From Acidimicrobiales bacterium (GTDB lineage Bacteria > Actinomycetota > Acidimicrobiia > Acidimicrobiales > SZUA-35): a stretch of 11,653 nucleotides of DNA. A program made the position numbers and the translations under genes. The first letter of the stretch is position 1. Every line of letters starts with the position of its first letter. Positions 6,540 through 11,653 of the stretch are shown in pieces. The stretch is from positions 1-11,653 of the forward strand of contig JAHECQ010000087.1 of the NCBI GenBank assembly GCA_024641625.1, written 5' to 3'. A model generated the notes under the pieces. It was given only the letters and a program-made list of their open reading frames with translations, ran no database searches and was not told where the DNA came from.

Positions 6540-7438
6540 TGTCCGAGGCCGTCGCCGACATCAACGTGGACGAGGCGCTCGTTCGATCCCTGTTGACCGA
6601 GCAGCAACCGCAGCTGTCCGAGTTGCCGATCCGGTTGCTGGCCGTTGGATGGGACAACGCTATGTTCCGCGTCGAAAGCGACCCGCCGGTGATCGCCAGG
6701 GTCCCCCGACGCACCTCGGCCGCTGAGTTGGTGCTGACCGAACAGCGTTGGTTGCCCTCGTTGGCGTCGCGGTTGTCGCTGAGGGTGCCGACCCCGGTCT
6801 GGAACGGGTACCCGACGCGCGCCTTCGCCTGGCCGTGGAGCCTGGTGCCCTGGATCGACGGCGACACCGCCGATCGAGCGCCGCTGGGGCACCCGGCACG
6901 CGAGGCGGACCGGCTCGCCTCCTTCTTGGTCGAGCTGCACCGGTCGGCGCCGCCCGAGGCTCCTCGCAACCGGTTTCGGGGTGTGCCGTTGGCCGAGCGA
7001 GCCGAGCTGTTCGAACGCCACGTCGCCAACCTCCCGGCCGAGCTCGATCCTGGTCCCTGGCGTGTTCGCTTCGCTCACCTGCTCGGCACGCCGCCGCGGG
7101 TCGGATCCCAGTGCTGGCTCCATGGCGACCTTCATTCGGCGAACGTGTTGGTGTCGAATGGCGAGCTGGTCGCGGTCATCGACTGGGGCGATGTCTGCGT
7201 CGGCGACCCGGCGACGGACCTGGCGATTGCCTGGATGCTTTTCGACGACCCGGTGCGCAGCGAGTTCCTGGCAGCCGTCGCCGCATCGGACCCTGAGGAC
7301 ACAGGTCTGGTGGGGCGGGCCGAGGCCTGGGCGCTCATCTTTGCGATCGTCTTCCTGGCCAACCAGGCAACGAGCCCGACGATGGCGGCCATCGGTCGGC
7401 AGCTGCTCGAGCGGCTCGAACCCGGGCTGGCGCACTAG
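6539..7438 (+). CDS. Aminoglycoside phosphotransferase (APH)-family kinase-like protein
   Basis: From ATG 6539, which overlaps the previous stop by one base, the product is 299 residues. It has the APH kinase-like fold: an N-lobe with VGWDNAMFRVE (36-46) and a VIARVPRR strand (51-58), a hinge WPWSLVPWIDG (98-108), and a C-lobe with HGDLHSANVLV (195-205). Asp197 is the catalytic base and Asn202 a metal ligand. IDWGD (214-218) holds the metal Asp215, followed by GDPATDLAIAW. The residue in the usual ATP-contact lysine strand is Arg, which is common in the environmental branch of this family. These enzymes phosphorylate hydroxyls of small molecules. Nothing here points to antibiotic resistance in particular. 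The frame is open well upstream, but sequence before 6539 is shadow of the membrane protein gene. Confidence 0.9.
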   Translation: MSEAVADINVDEALVRSLLTEQQPQLSELPIRLLAVGWDNAMFRVESDPPVIARVPRRTSAAELVLTEQRWLPSLASRLSLRVPTPVWNGYPTRAFAWPWSLVPWIDGDTADRAPLGHPAREADRLASFLVELHRSAPPEAPRNRFRGVPLAERAELFERHVANLPAELDPGPWRVRFAHLLGTPPRVGSQCWLHGDLHSANVLVSNGELVAVIDWGDVCVGDPATDLAIAWMLFDDPVRSEFLAAVAASDPEDTGLVGRAEAWALIFAIVFLANQATSPTMAAIGRQLLERLEPGLAH

Positions 7439-7441
7439 CCT
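7436..7441 (+). promoter_or_regulatory. Putative leaderless promoter -10 element overlapping the phosphotransferase stop codon
   Basis: TAGCCT ends exactly 6 bases before GTG 7448. Its first three bases are the TAG stop codon of the preceding gene. No Shine-Dalgarno site lies in the intervening CGGGCC. This would give the decarboxylase-MarR pair its own leaderless transcript. No convincing -35 sequence is visible in the coding region upstream. Confidence 0.5.
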
Positions 7442-7447
7442 CGGGCC

Positions 7448-8923
7448 GTGACCCCCGAAGAATTCCGTGAGGCCGGGCATCAGCTGATCGACTGGATCGC
7501 CGACTACCGCTCGACCATCGAAGAGCGGCGCGTGTTGGCCGATGTCGTCCCCGGCGAGGTCAGCGGCGCGCTTGCGGCGTTGCCGCCAACGGCTCCCGAA
7601 GCCTTCAGCTCGGTGCTCGCCGATCTCGATGCGGTCGTTCTGCCCGGGGTCACCAACGTGCAGCACCCCATGCATTTCGGCTGGTTCCCCGCCAACGCCG
7701 CCCTTGCCTCGGTTCTGGGCGATCTTGCGTCGTCGGGGATCGGCAGCCTCGGGATCTCGTGGGAGAGTTGCCCGTCGCTGACCGAGGTGGAAGAGGTCGT
7801 GTGCGACTGGATGCGGCAGCTGGTGGGCCTCTCCGAAGCCTGGTCCGGCACCATCCAGGACACCGCGAGCACGGCCTGCGTCGTTGCGTTGCTCGCCGCC
7901 CGTGAGCGTGCGACCGACTTCAGCGAGACCGCCGGTGGGCTCCAGGCCTCGGAGAGGCCGCTGGTCGTCTACACCACCGACCAGGCCCACTCGTCGGTGC
8001 TCAAGGCGGTTGCCATCGCGGGGTACGGAGCGGACAATCTTCGCATGGTCCCGGTCGACCCGGTCACCAGGGCCATGCGTGCCGATGTACTGGCGACCAT
8101 GCTCGAGAGCGATCTGGCCGCAGGGAGCCAACCGGCCGCCGTCGTTGCCTCGATCGGCACCACGGGAACGACGGCCTTCGATCCGCTGGTCGAGATCGCG
8201 GTGGTGCTCGAACGGGCCAACCGGACACTGGCCCATCCCATCTGGCTCCATGTCGATGCAGCCATGGCGGGGTCGGCCATGCTCTGTCCCGAGTTGCGCC
8301 CGCTCTGGGAGGGCGTCGAGGCCGCCGACTCGCTGTCGTTCAACCCCCACAAATGGCTGGGAACGATTCTCGACACGTCGTTGTTCTATGTGCGCGACTC
8401 CCAGCACCTGGTTCGGGTGTTCTCGAGCAACCCGAGCTATCTCCAATCCAGTGCCGACGGCCGCGTCACTCAATACCGCGACTGGGGGATTCCGCTCGGC
8501 CGTCGCTTTCGTGCCTTGAAGCTCTGGTTCCACCTCCGGCTCGACGGTCCGGAGTCGATGCGGATCCGCATCCGACGCGACCTTGCCAATGCCCGCTGGT
8601 TGGCCGACCAGGTCGAGGCTGCACCGGACTGGCAGGTGGTTGCTCCCGTGCAACTGCAAACCGTGTGCGTACGTCACGTGCCCGGCGATCTCGCCGGCGA
8701 GTCGCTCGAAACACACACCCAGCGGTGGGCGTCGAGCGTCAACCGGTCGGGTGAGGCGTACGTGACCCCGTCGAAGCTCGACGACTCGTGGATGATCCGG
8801 GTGTCCATCGGAGTCGAGGGAACCGAACGTCGCCACGTCGAGCGACTGTGGCAGCTGCTGCGCACGGCCGCAGCGTCCGCCTCTGACGAATCGACTGCTG
8901 CCGAACCATCGGGGCGGGGCTGA
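7448..8923 (+). CDS. Group II PLP-dependent aromatic-L-amino-acid decarboxylase
   Basis: This 491-residue protein matches the DDC/TDC family along its length: FREAGHQLIDWIADY at the start, VTNVQHPMHFGWFPANAA (68-85), GTIQDTASTA (134-143), DQAHSS (178-183) with the ring-stacking His181, LHVDAA (268-273) with Asp270, and FNPHKWL (298-304) with the PLP Lys302. The mobile-loop Tyr331 in NPSYLQ, matching Tyr332 of human DOPA decarboxylase, is present, as is the following YRDWGIPLGRRFRALKLWF. Tyr and His at these two places favour simple decarboxylation over aldehyde synthesis. The substrate (Tyr, Phe, Trp or DOPA) cannot be read. The protein is a cytoplasmic dimer by family. GTG 7448 gives the standard N terminus and sits behind a -10-like hexamer. 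A MarR regulator follows after one base. Confidence 0.93.
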   Translation: MTPEEFREAGHQLIDWIADYRSTIEERRVLADVVPGEVSGALAALPPTAPEAFSSVLADLDAVVLPGVTNVQHPMHFGWFPANAALASVLGDLASSGIGSLGISWESCPSLTEVEEVVCDWMRQLVGLSEAWSGTIQDTASTACVVALLAARERATDFSETAGGLQASERPLVVYTTDQAHSSVLKAVAIAGYGADNLRMVPVDPVTRAMRADVLATMLESDLAAGSQPAAVVASIGTTGTTAFDPLVEIAVVLERANRTLAHPIWLHVDAAMAGSAMLCPELRPLWEGVEAADSLSFNPHKWLGTILDTSLFYVRDSQHLVRVFSSNPSYLQSSADGRVTQYRDWGIPLGRRFRALKLWFHLRLDGPESMRIRIRRDLANARWLADQVEAAPDWQVVAPVQLQTVCVRHVPGDLAGESLETHTQRWASSVNRSGEAYVTPSKLDDSWMIRVSIGVEGTERRHVERLWQLLRTAAASASDESTAAEPSGRG

Positions 8924-8924
8924 G

Positions 8925-9443
8925 GTGCCGGTCCGCTATTCCGATGATGACGACGATTTGATCTCCGTCGAGCGCGACATTCGCAAGCGCACCGGGGAAC
9001 TCGACCTCGATGCCGATTCGCTGGCGGCCATCTCGAACGTGTTCCGGGTGGCGAACGCCGCCCGCTATCACTTCGAACGAGGTGTCCTGGCCGAGTTCGG
9101 CCTCTCGTTCACGGCGTTCACCACGTTGTGGGTGTTGTGGGTCTGGGGCGAACGCGAGGCCCGACACCTTGCGGCCGACGCCGGCATCACCAAGGGGACG
9201 TTGACCGGAGTCGTGGGCACCCTCGAACGCCGCAATCTGGTGGCCCGTCGAGTGCATCCCACCGATCGACGACTGGTGTTGATCTCGGCCACTTCGGACG
9301 GAGTCGAGATGATGGGCAAGTTGTTCCCGGTGTTCAACGCCGAGGAGACGCGCATCAGTTCTCGCCTCTCGGCACTCGAGAAGAAGCAGTTGGCACACGG
9401 CCTGCGGGAGATTCTTCGATCCATCGAGGAGATCGAGGACTGA
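8925..9443 (+). CDS. MarR-family transcriptional regulator
   Basis: The 172-residue product starts at GTG 8925, one base after the decarboxylase stop, with a G-rich stretch (8911-8919) as possible ribosome binding site, so translation is probably coupled. The MarR layout is clear: a dimer helix FRVANAARYHFERGVLAEF (40-58), winged helix with LAADAGITKGTLTGVVGTLERRNLV (82-106), the wing HPTDRRLVLISAT (111-123), and a C-terminal dimer helix with LSALEKKQLAHGLREIL. The N terminus has an unusual run of five Asp (7-11). MarR proteins are dimeric repressors or activators that often bind small phenolic or aromatic ligands. Pairing with an aromatic amino acid decarboxylase suggests control of that gene by its substrate or amine product. 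This is inference from position, and I found no clear palindromic operator at 7400-7448. Confidence 0.9.
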   Translation: MPVRYSDDDDDLISVERDIRKRTGELDLDADSLAAISNVFRVANAARYHFERGVLAEFGLSFTAFTTLWVLWVWGEREARHLAADAGITKGTLTGVVGTLERRNLVARRVHPTDRRLVLISATSDGVEMMGKLFPVFNAEETRISSRLSALEKKQLAHGLREILRSIEEIED

Positions 9444-9473
9444 TCCGGCTCGGTCGGAGGCACCGATGTGGTC

Positions 9474-9917
9474 TCAGCGCTCGACCACGGTGCGGAGCGC
9501 GAAACTCGATCGGATGCGAGCCACGCCCGGGAGTTGGGCAAGATGGGTTCGGTGCAGCTGTTCGTAGTGGCTGACGTCCTCGCAGGCGACGTGTACGAGG
9601 TAGTCGGCATCGCCGGCCATGAGGTGACAGCTCATGACCGAGGGGTGCACGGCGACTGCCGCTTCGAAGGCATCGAGGACGCTCTCCTCCTGGCTGGTCA
9701 ACGTGATCTCGACGAACACCGAGGTCGACCGACCCTGCACCGCACGATCGATGAGTGCCCGGTACCCGACGATGACCCCGGATTCCTCGAGTGATCGGAC
9801 ACGACGTAGGCACGCCGAAGGGGAGAGCCCGATCCGTTCGGCCAGCTCGAGATTGGTGATCCGACCGTTGTGCTGGAGTTCATCGATCAAGACGTGATCG
9901 ATCGCGTCGAGGGCCAC
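9474..9917 (-). CDS. aldR: Lrp/AsnC-family regulator, probable AldR (alanine dehydrogenase regulator)
   Basis: From GTG 9917 the product is 147 residues, beginning MALDAIDHVLIDELQHNGRI. This is the typical Lrp/AsnC start. ATG 9935 and TTG 9947 are in frame but would place the -10-like TATCAT inside the gene. The helix-turn-helix lies at about 20-43 (NLELAERIGLSPSACLRRV), followed by a linker and the RAM effector domain (67-140) with MAGDADYLVHV. Family members form octamers that wrap DNA and bind amino acids. The gene stands divergent from alanine dehydrogenase, as AldR (Rv2779c) does in Mycobacterium, where it controls ald in response to alanine. The assignment rests on this arrangement and the domain, hence aldR is probable and unproven. 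The 3' end is 30 bases from the convergent MarR stop. Confidence 0.85.
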   Translation of the reverse strand: MALDAIDHVLIDELQHNGRITNLELAERIGLSPSACLRRVRSLEESGVIVGYRALIDRAVQGRSTSVFVEITLTSQEESVLDAFEAAVAVHPSVMSCHLMAGDADYLVHVACEDVSHYEQLHRTHLAQLPGVARIRSSFALRTVVER

Positions 9918-9923
9918 CAAAGC

Positions 9924-9929
9924 ATGATA
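9924..9929 (-). promoter_or_regulatory. Putative leaderless -10 element of aldR, deciding the GTG 9917 start
   Basis: On the minus strand TATCAT (five of six bases of TATAAT) ends exactly 6 bases before GTG 9917. It is the best -10 match in the window and argues against the longer starts at 9935 and 9947. It overlaps a small inverted repeat, GCAT-N4-ATGC at 9922-9933. Confidence 0.5.
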
Positions 9930-9941
9930 ATGCATCAACGA

Positions 9942-9956
9942 GTCCAATGATCGAAC
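9942..9956. promoter_or_regulatory. Candidate Lrp/AldR operator, 15-bp imperfect palindrome
   Basis: GTCCAATGATCGAAC reads the same on both strands at 10 of its 14 non-central positions. Lrp-family operators are commonly 15-bp pseudo-palindromes with AT-rich centres, which this fits. It lies in the divergent aldR-ald control region, spanning about -25 to -39 relative to a leaderless aldR start, where binding could repress aldR itself. No equally good second copy was seen nearer ald. Confidence 0.35.
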
Positions 9957-10018
9957 AAAACTGCGTCTGAGGCGAGAGTTGGCAGCACGTTTGCAATCCT
10001 GTGGAATGCGCTGTCGCC

Positions 10019-10024
10019 TACAGT
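10019..10024 (+). promoter_or_regulatory. Putative leaderless promoter -10 element of alanine dehydrogenase
   Basis: TACAGT ends exactly 6 bases before ATG 10031, and the CAAATC between them offers no Shine-Dalgarno site. TTGCAA at 9991-9996 resembles a -35 hexamer but is 22 bases away, which is too far for a standard promoter. An activator might compensate, as known for ald in mycobacteria. A short inverted repeat CTGT-N5-ACAG (10011-10023) overlaps it. Confidence 0.5.
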
Positions 10025-10030
10025 CAAATC

Positions 10031-11152
10031 ATGCGGATCGGTGTGCCCAGAGAAATCAAGGATCAGGAGCAACGGGTGGGGTTGACGCCCACCAGTGTGC
10101 GTGAGCTGGTGGCTCATGGTCATCAGATCGTGGTCGAGACCAACGCCGGTCTGGGCATCGGAGCCGACGACACCGCCTACCTGGCCGCAGGCGCGTCGAT
10201 CGCCGTCAGTGCTGCTTCGGTCTTCGAGTCATCGGAGCTGATCGTCAAGGTCAAGGAACCACAGGCAGTCGAGCGCGCCATGCTGCAGCCGGGTCAGACG
10301 CTCTTCACCTATCTCCATCTCGCACCCGACCCCGACCAGACGCATGACCTCATCAACAGCGGTGCCACCTGCATCGCCTACGAAACGGTCACCGACGCCC
10401 ATGGCGGTCTCCCGCTGCTGGCACCCATGTCCAAGGTCGCCGGACGCATGGCCATCCAGGCGGCAGCGCACGCCCTCGAGGCTCCAGCCGGCGGTGCCGG
10501 TCTGCTGATGGGGGGGGTTCCCGGTGTGGCGCCGGCCAAGGTCGTGGTGATCGGCGGCGGTGTCGTCGGCGAACATGCCATCGAGATGGCGGTCGGCCTC
10601 GGCGGCGACGTGACGGTACTCGATCGCAACTTGGCGGTGCTCGATCGGCTGTCTGCCCGTTTCGGTGCTTCGCTTCGGACCATCTATTCGACCCGGGCTG
10701 CTCTCGATGAGTACGTCGTGGATGCCGATGTCGTCGTCGGCGCCGTACTGGTGAAGGGTGCCCGGGCACCCAAGTTGGTCACCGCCGAGATGGTCGGTCG
10801 CATGCGTGCCGGTTCGGTGATGGTCGATGTCGCCATCGATCAGGGCGGTGCGTTCGAGACCTCGCACGCCACGACCCACACTCATCCCACCTACCTGGTC
10901 GACGGGGTCGTGCACTACTGCGTGGCCAACATGCCGGGCGCGGTGCCCAAGACCTCGACCTACGCGCTCAACAACTCGACGTTGCCCTTCACCTCGGCGC
11001 TGGCCGACAAGGGCATCCGGCGGGCGCTGGCCGATGACGTCCATCTGCGCAACGGGCTGAACGTGGCCAAGGGCCAAGTGACCGAGCAGGCCGTGGCCGA
11101 CGCGTTCGGGCTCCCCTTCGTCGACCCATCCGAGGTGCTCGACCAGCTCTAG
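10031..11152 (+). CDS. ald: Alanine dehydrogenase
   Basis: The 373-residue enzyme catalyses NAD-dependent interconversion of L-alanine with pyruvate and ammonia in the cytoplasm. ATG 10031 gives the family start MRIGVPREIKDQEQRVGLTP. A GTG at 10001 in frame would add ten foreign residues. Key residues fall at the same numbers as in the Mycobacterium tuberculosis enzyme: Arg15 and Lys75 for substrate binding, and His96 and Asp270 for catalysis. The Rossmann NAD loop VVVIGGGVVG is at 171-180, with the ribose-binding Asp198 in VLDRN. The C-terminal VANMPGAVPKTSTYALNNST segment is also conserved. The family is hexameric. The gene is divergent from an Lrp/AsnC regulator and is probably alanine-responsive. 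It ends at TAG 11150, facing the minus-strand VOC gene. Confidence 0.97.
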   Translation: MRIGVPREIKDQEQRVGLTPTSVRELVAHGHQIVVETNAGLGIGADDTAYLAAGASIAVSAASVFESSELIVKVKEPQAVERAMLQPGQTLFTYLHLAPDPDQTHDLINSGATCIAYETVTDAHGGLPLLAPMSKVAGRMAIQAAAHALEAPAGGAGLLMGGVPGVAPAKVVVIGGGVVGEHAIEMAVGLGGDVTVLDRNLAVLDRLSARFGASLRTIYSTRAALDEYVVDADVVVGAVLVKGARAPKLVTAEMVGRMRAGSVMVDVAIDQGGAFETSHATTHTHPTYLVDGVVHYCVANMPGAVPKTSTYALNNSTLPFTSALADKGIRRALADDVHLRNGLNVAKGQVTEQAVADAFGLPFVDPSEVLDQL

Positions 11153-11162
11153 ATGTGATCAG

Positions 11163-11190
11163 CTCCGGTCACGAGCGCCGTGGTCGGGAG
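11163..11190. terminator. Hairpin between convergent ald and VOC genes, possible terminator element
   Basis: The two arms CTCCGGTCACG (11163-11173) and CGTGGTCGGGAG (11179-11190) pair with two G-T wobbles and one bulged G around the loop AGCGC. It starts 11 bases after the ald stop. No clean run of U follows on either strand, so it may act only as an mRNA 3' stabiliser or a weak stop. Confidence 0.3.
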
Positions 11191-11209
11191 TTCGGGTTTC
11201 GTGTCTCGG

Positions 11210-11229
11210 AGCCCTCAGGCTGAGGGTTT
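11210..11229 (+). terminator. Candidate intrinsic terminator for ald, overlapping the VOC stop codon
   Basis: CCCTCA (11212-11217), loop GGC and TGAGGG (11221-11226) form a perfect 6-bp stem. It extends by an A-T and wobble pairs into the following TTT on the plus strand. The TGA stop of the minus-strand VOC gene lies within the stem (11215-11217). The U tract is only three bases, so termination strength is uncertain. Confidence 0.4.
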
Positions 11230-11592
11230 GCGACAGACCACGCAGAACTCGCCGCCATCGGGATCGGCCAGGACCGTCGCCGTCATGCCCTGGTGCCCTG
11301 GCCCCGACGCCGGAACCAAGATCGTCGCGCCGAGTCCGACGAGTCGGGCGATCGTGGCGTCGTCGTCACTGACGAACAAGTCGAGATGCAGTCGATTCTT
11401 CGCTTCCTTGCCTTCGGGTACTCGCTGAATGGTCAGATGGTTCAGCGGTCGACCGACGTCGGAGTCCGACAGGGTGATGTAGGGATTGCCGTCACCCACC
11501 CGCTGCTTGAAGCCGATGGCCGCCTGCCAGAAGTCGGCGGTGCGTTCCGGGTCATTGGAGTCGAGAGTGATACCGATGGCGCGTACTTCCAT
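11215..11592 (-). CDS. VOC-superfamily (Glyoxalase_6-like) protein, function unknown
   Basis: The 125-residue product has two beta-alpha-beta-beta-beta units of the vicinal oxygen chelate fold: EVRAIGITLDSNDPERTADFWQ at the start (residues 2-23) and NRLHLDLFV (66-74) opening the second unit, then LGATIL and ADPDGGEFCVV near the C terminus. His69 and Glu115 sit at usual metal-ligand positions. The first-strand ligand position is Thr9, which is not a usual ligand, so metal binding may be incomplete. Glyoxalase_6-type proteins are widespread in actinobacteria and rarely have known substrates. ATG 11592 is preceded by a -10-like TATCGT. The frame remains open upstream to the window edge, so an N-terminal extension cannot be fully excluded. 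It converges with ald. Confidence 0.85.
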   Translation of the reverse strand: MEVRAIGITLDSNDPERTADFWQAAIGFKQRVGDGNPYITLSDSDVGRPLNHLTIQRVPEGKEAKNRLHLDLFVSDDDATIARLVGLGATILVPASGPGHQGMTATVLADPDGGEFCVVCRKPSA

Positions 11593-11599
11593 CTCCGAA

Positions 11600-11605
11600 A
11601 CGATA
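11600..11605 (-). promoter_or_regulatory. Putative leaderless -10 element of the VOC gene
   Basis: On the minus strand TATCGT ends 7 bases before ATG 11592. The GGAG directly abutting the ATG is too close to act as a Shine-Dalgarno site. The spacing equals that of the metallophosphoesterase gene at 5859. Confidence 0.45.
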
Positions 11606-11653
11606 GTTCGCTGCTGGTCCTCGGGTGAGAGTTGGTGACCGGGGTCCGACTCC

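Noticed and set aside
6539..7438. Aminoglycoside resistance gene
   Set aside because: Only the general APH kinase fold is visible. There is no resistance-gene context, mobile element or subtype motif, so a resistance name is not supported.
6506..8836. 776-codon open frame on the minus strand opposite the phosphotransferase and decarboxylase
   Set aside because: It has the same Arg/His/Gly-rich shadow composition, covers parts of three recognised genes, and shows no recognisable domain.
9450..9466. Short inverted repeat TCGGT-N7-ACCGA between the convergent MarR and aldR genes
   Set aside because: The stem is only 5 bp, with a 7-base loop and no U tract on either strand, which is too weak to call a terminator.
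9918..9947. Longer aldR starts at ATG 9935 or TTG 9947
   Set aside because: They add up to ten residues before the usual Lrp start and would place the best -10-like hexamer inside the gene. They remain possible if 5' mapping disagrees.
9991..9996. TTGCAA as -35 element for ald
   Set aside because: The spacer to TACAGT is 22 bases, too long for a standard promoter.

Overview
This is a gene-dense, high-GC bacterial window carrying twelve complete genes and one partial gene. It has no RNA genes, mobile elements or CRISPR arrays that I can see, and no gap above about 115 bases. The gene families (CaiB and crotonase acyl-CoA enzymes, an AldR/Ald pair, a Glyoxalase_6-like protein), frequent GTG starts and scarce Shine-Dalgarno sites fit an actinobacterium. 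Acidimicrobiia (Ilumatobacter-like) is my best guess, made by feel and not by a search.

Layout. (1) 2-196: the C-terminal end of a probable GH26-like glycoside hydrolase. (2) 243-3690, plus strand: a crotonase, a CaiB/BaiF CoA transferase and an amidohydrolase, probably a small catabolic group. (3) 3702-4868, plus: a glycosyltransferase with all the signature motifs of the tRNA-queuosine mannosyltransferase family (QTMAN/GTDC1, formerly DUF3524). (4) 4840-5859, minus: a SnoaL-like protein and a YfcE-type metallophosphoesterase. The SnoaL gene overlaps the glycosyltransferase tail to tail. (5) 5883-7438, plus: a hemolysin III/PAQR membrane protein and a phosphotransferase with overlapping stop and start. 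(6) 7448-9443, plus: a group II aromatic amino acid decarboxylase and a MarR regulator. (7) 9474-11152: an Lrp/AsnC regulator divergent from alanine dehydrogenase, the AldR-Ald arrangement known from mycobacteria. (8) 11215-11592, minus: a small VOC-fold protein.

The most striking pattern is in the control regions. At seven starts that look like the head of a transcription unit, a TANNNT hexamer ends exactly 6 or 7 bases before the start codon: 2338, 5859, 5883, 7448, 9917, 10031 and 11592. None of these has a well-placed Shine-Dalgarno site. An eighth start (5358) has the near match TAGAAC at the same distance. This is the signature of leaderless transcripts, where RNA synthesis begins at the start codon itself. 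Genes that overlap or abut an upstream gene (1075, 6539, 8925) lack the hexamer. In two places the stop codon TAG of the upstream gene forms the first half of the hexamer. At 5867-5876 two hexamers on opposite strands share the TA of a CTAG core and appear to fire two genes divergently across a 23-base gap.

Nothing here amounts to a demonstrated new system. The leaderless and stop-codon-embedded promoter grammar and the bacterial QTMAN-like enzyme are the two items most worth following.
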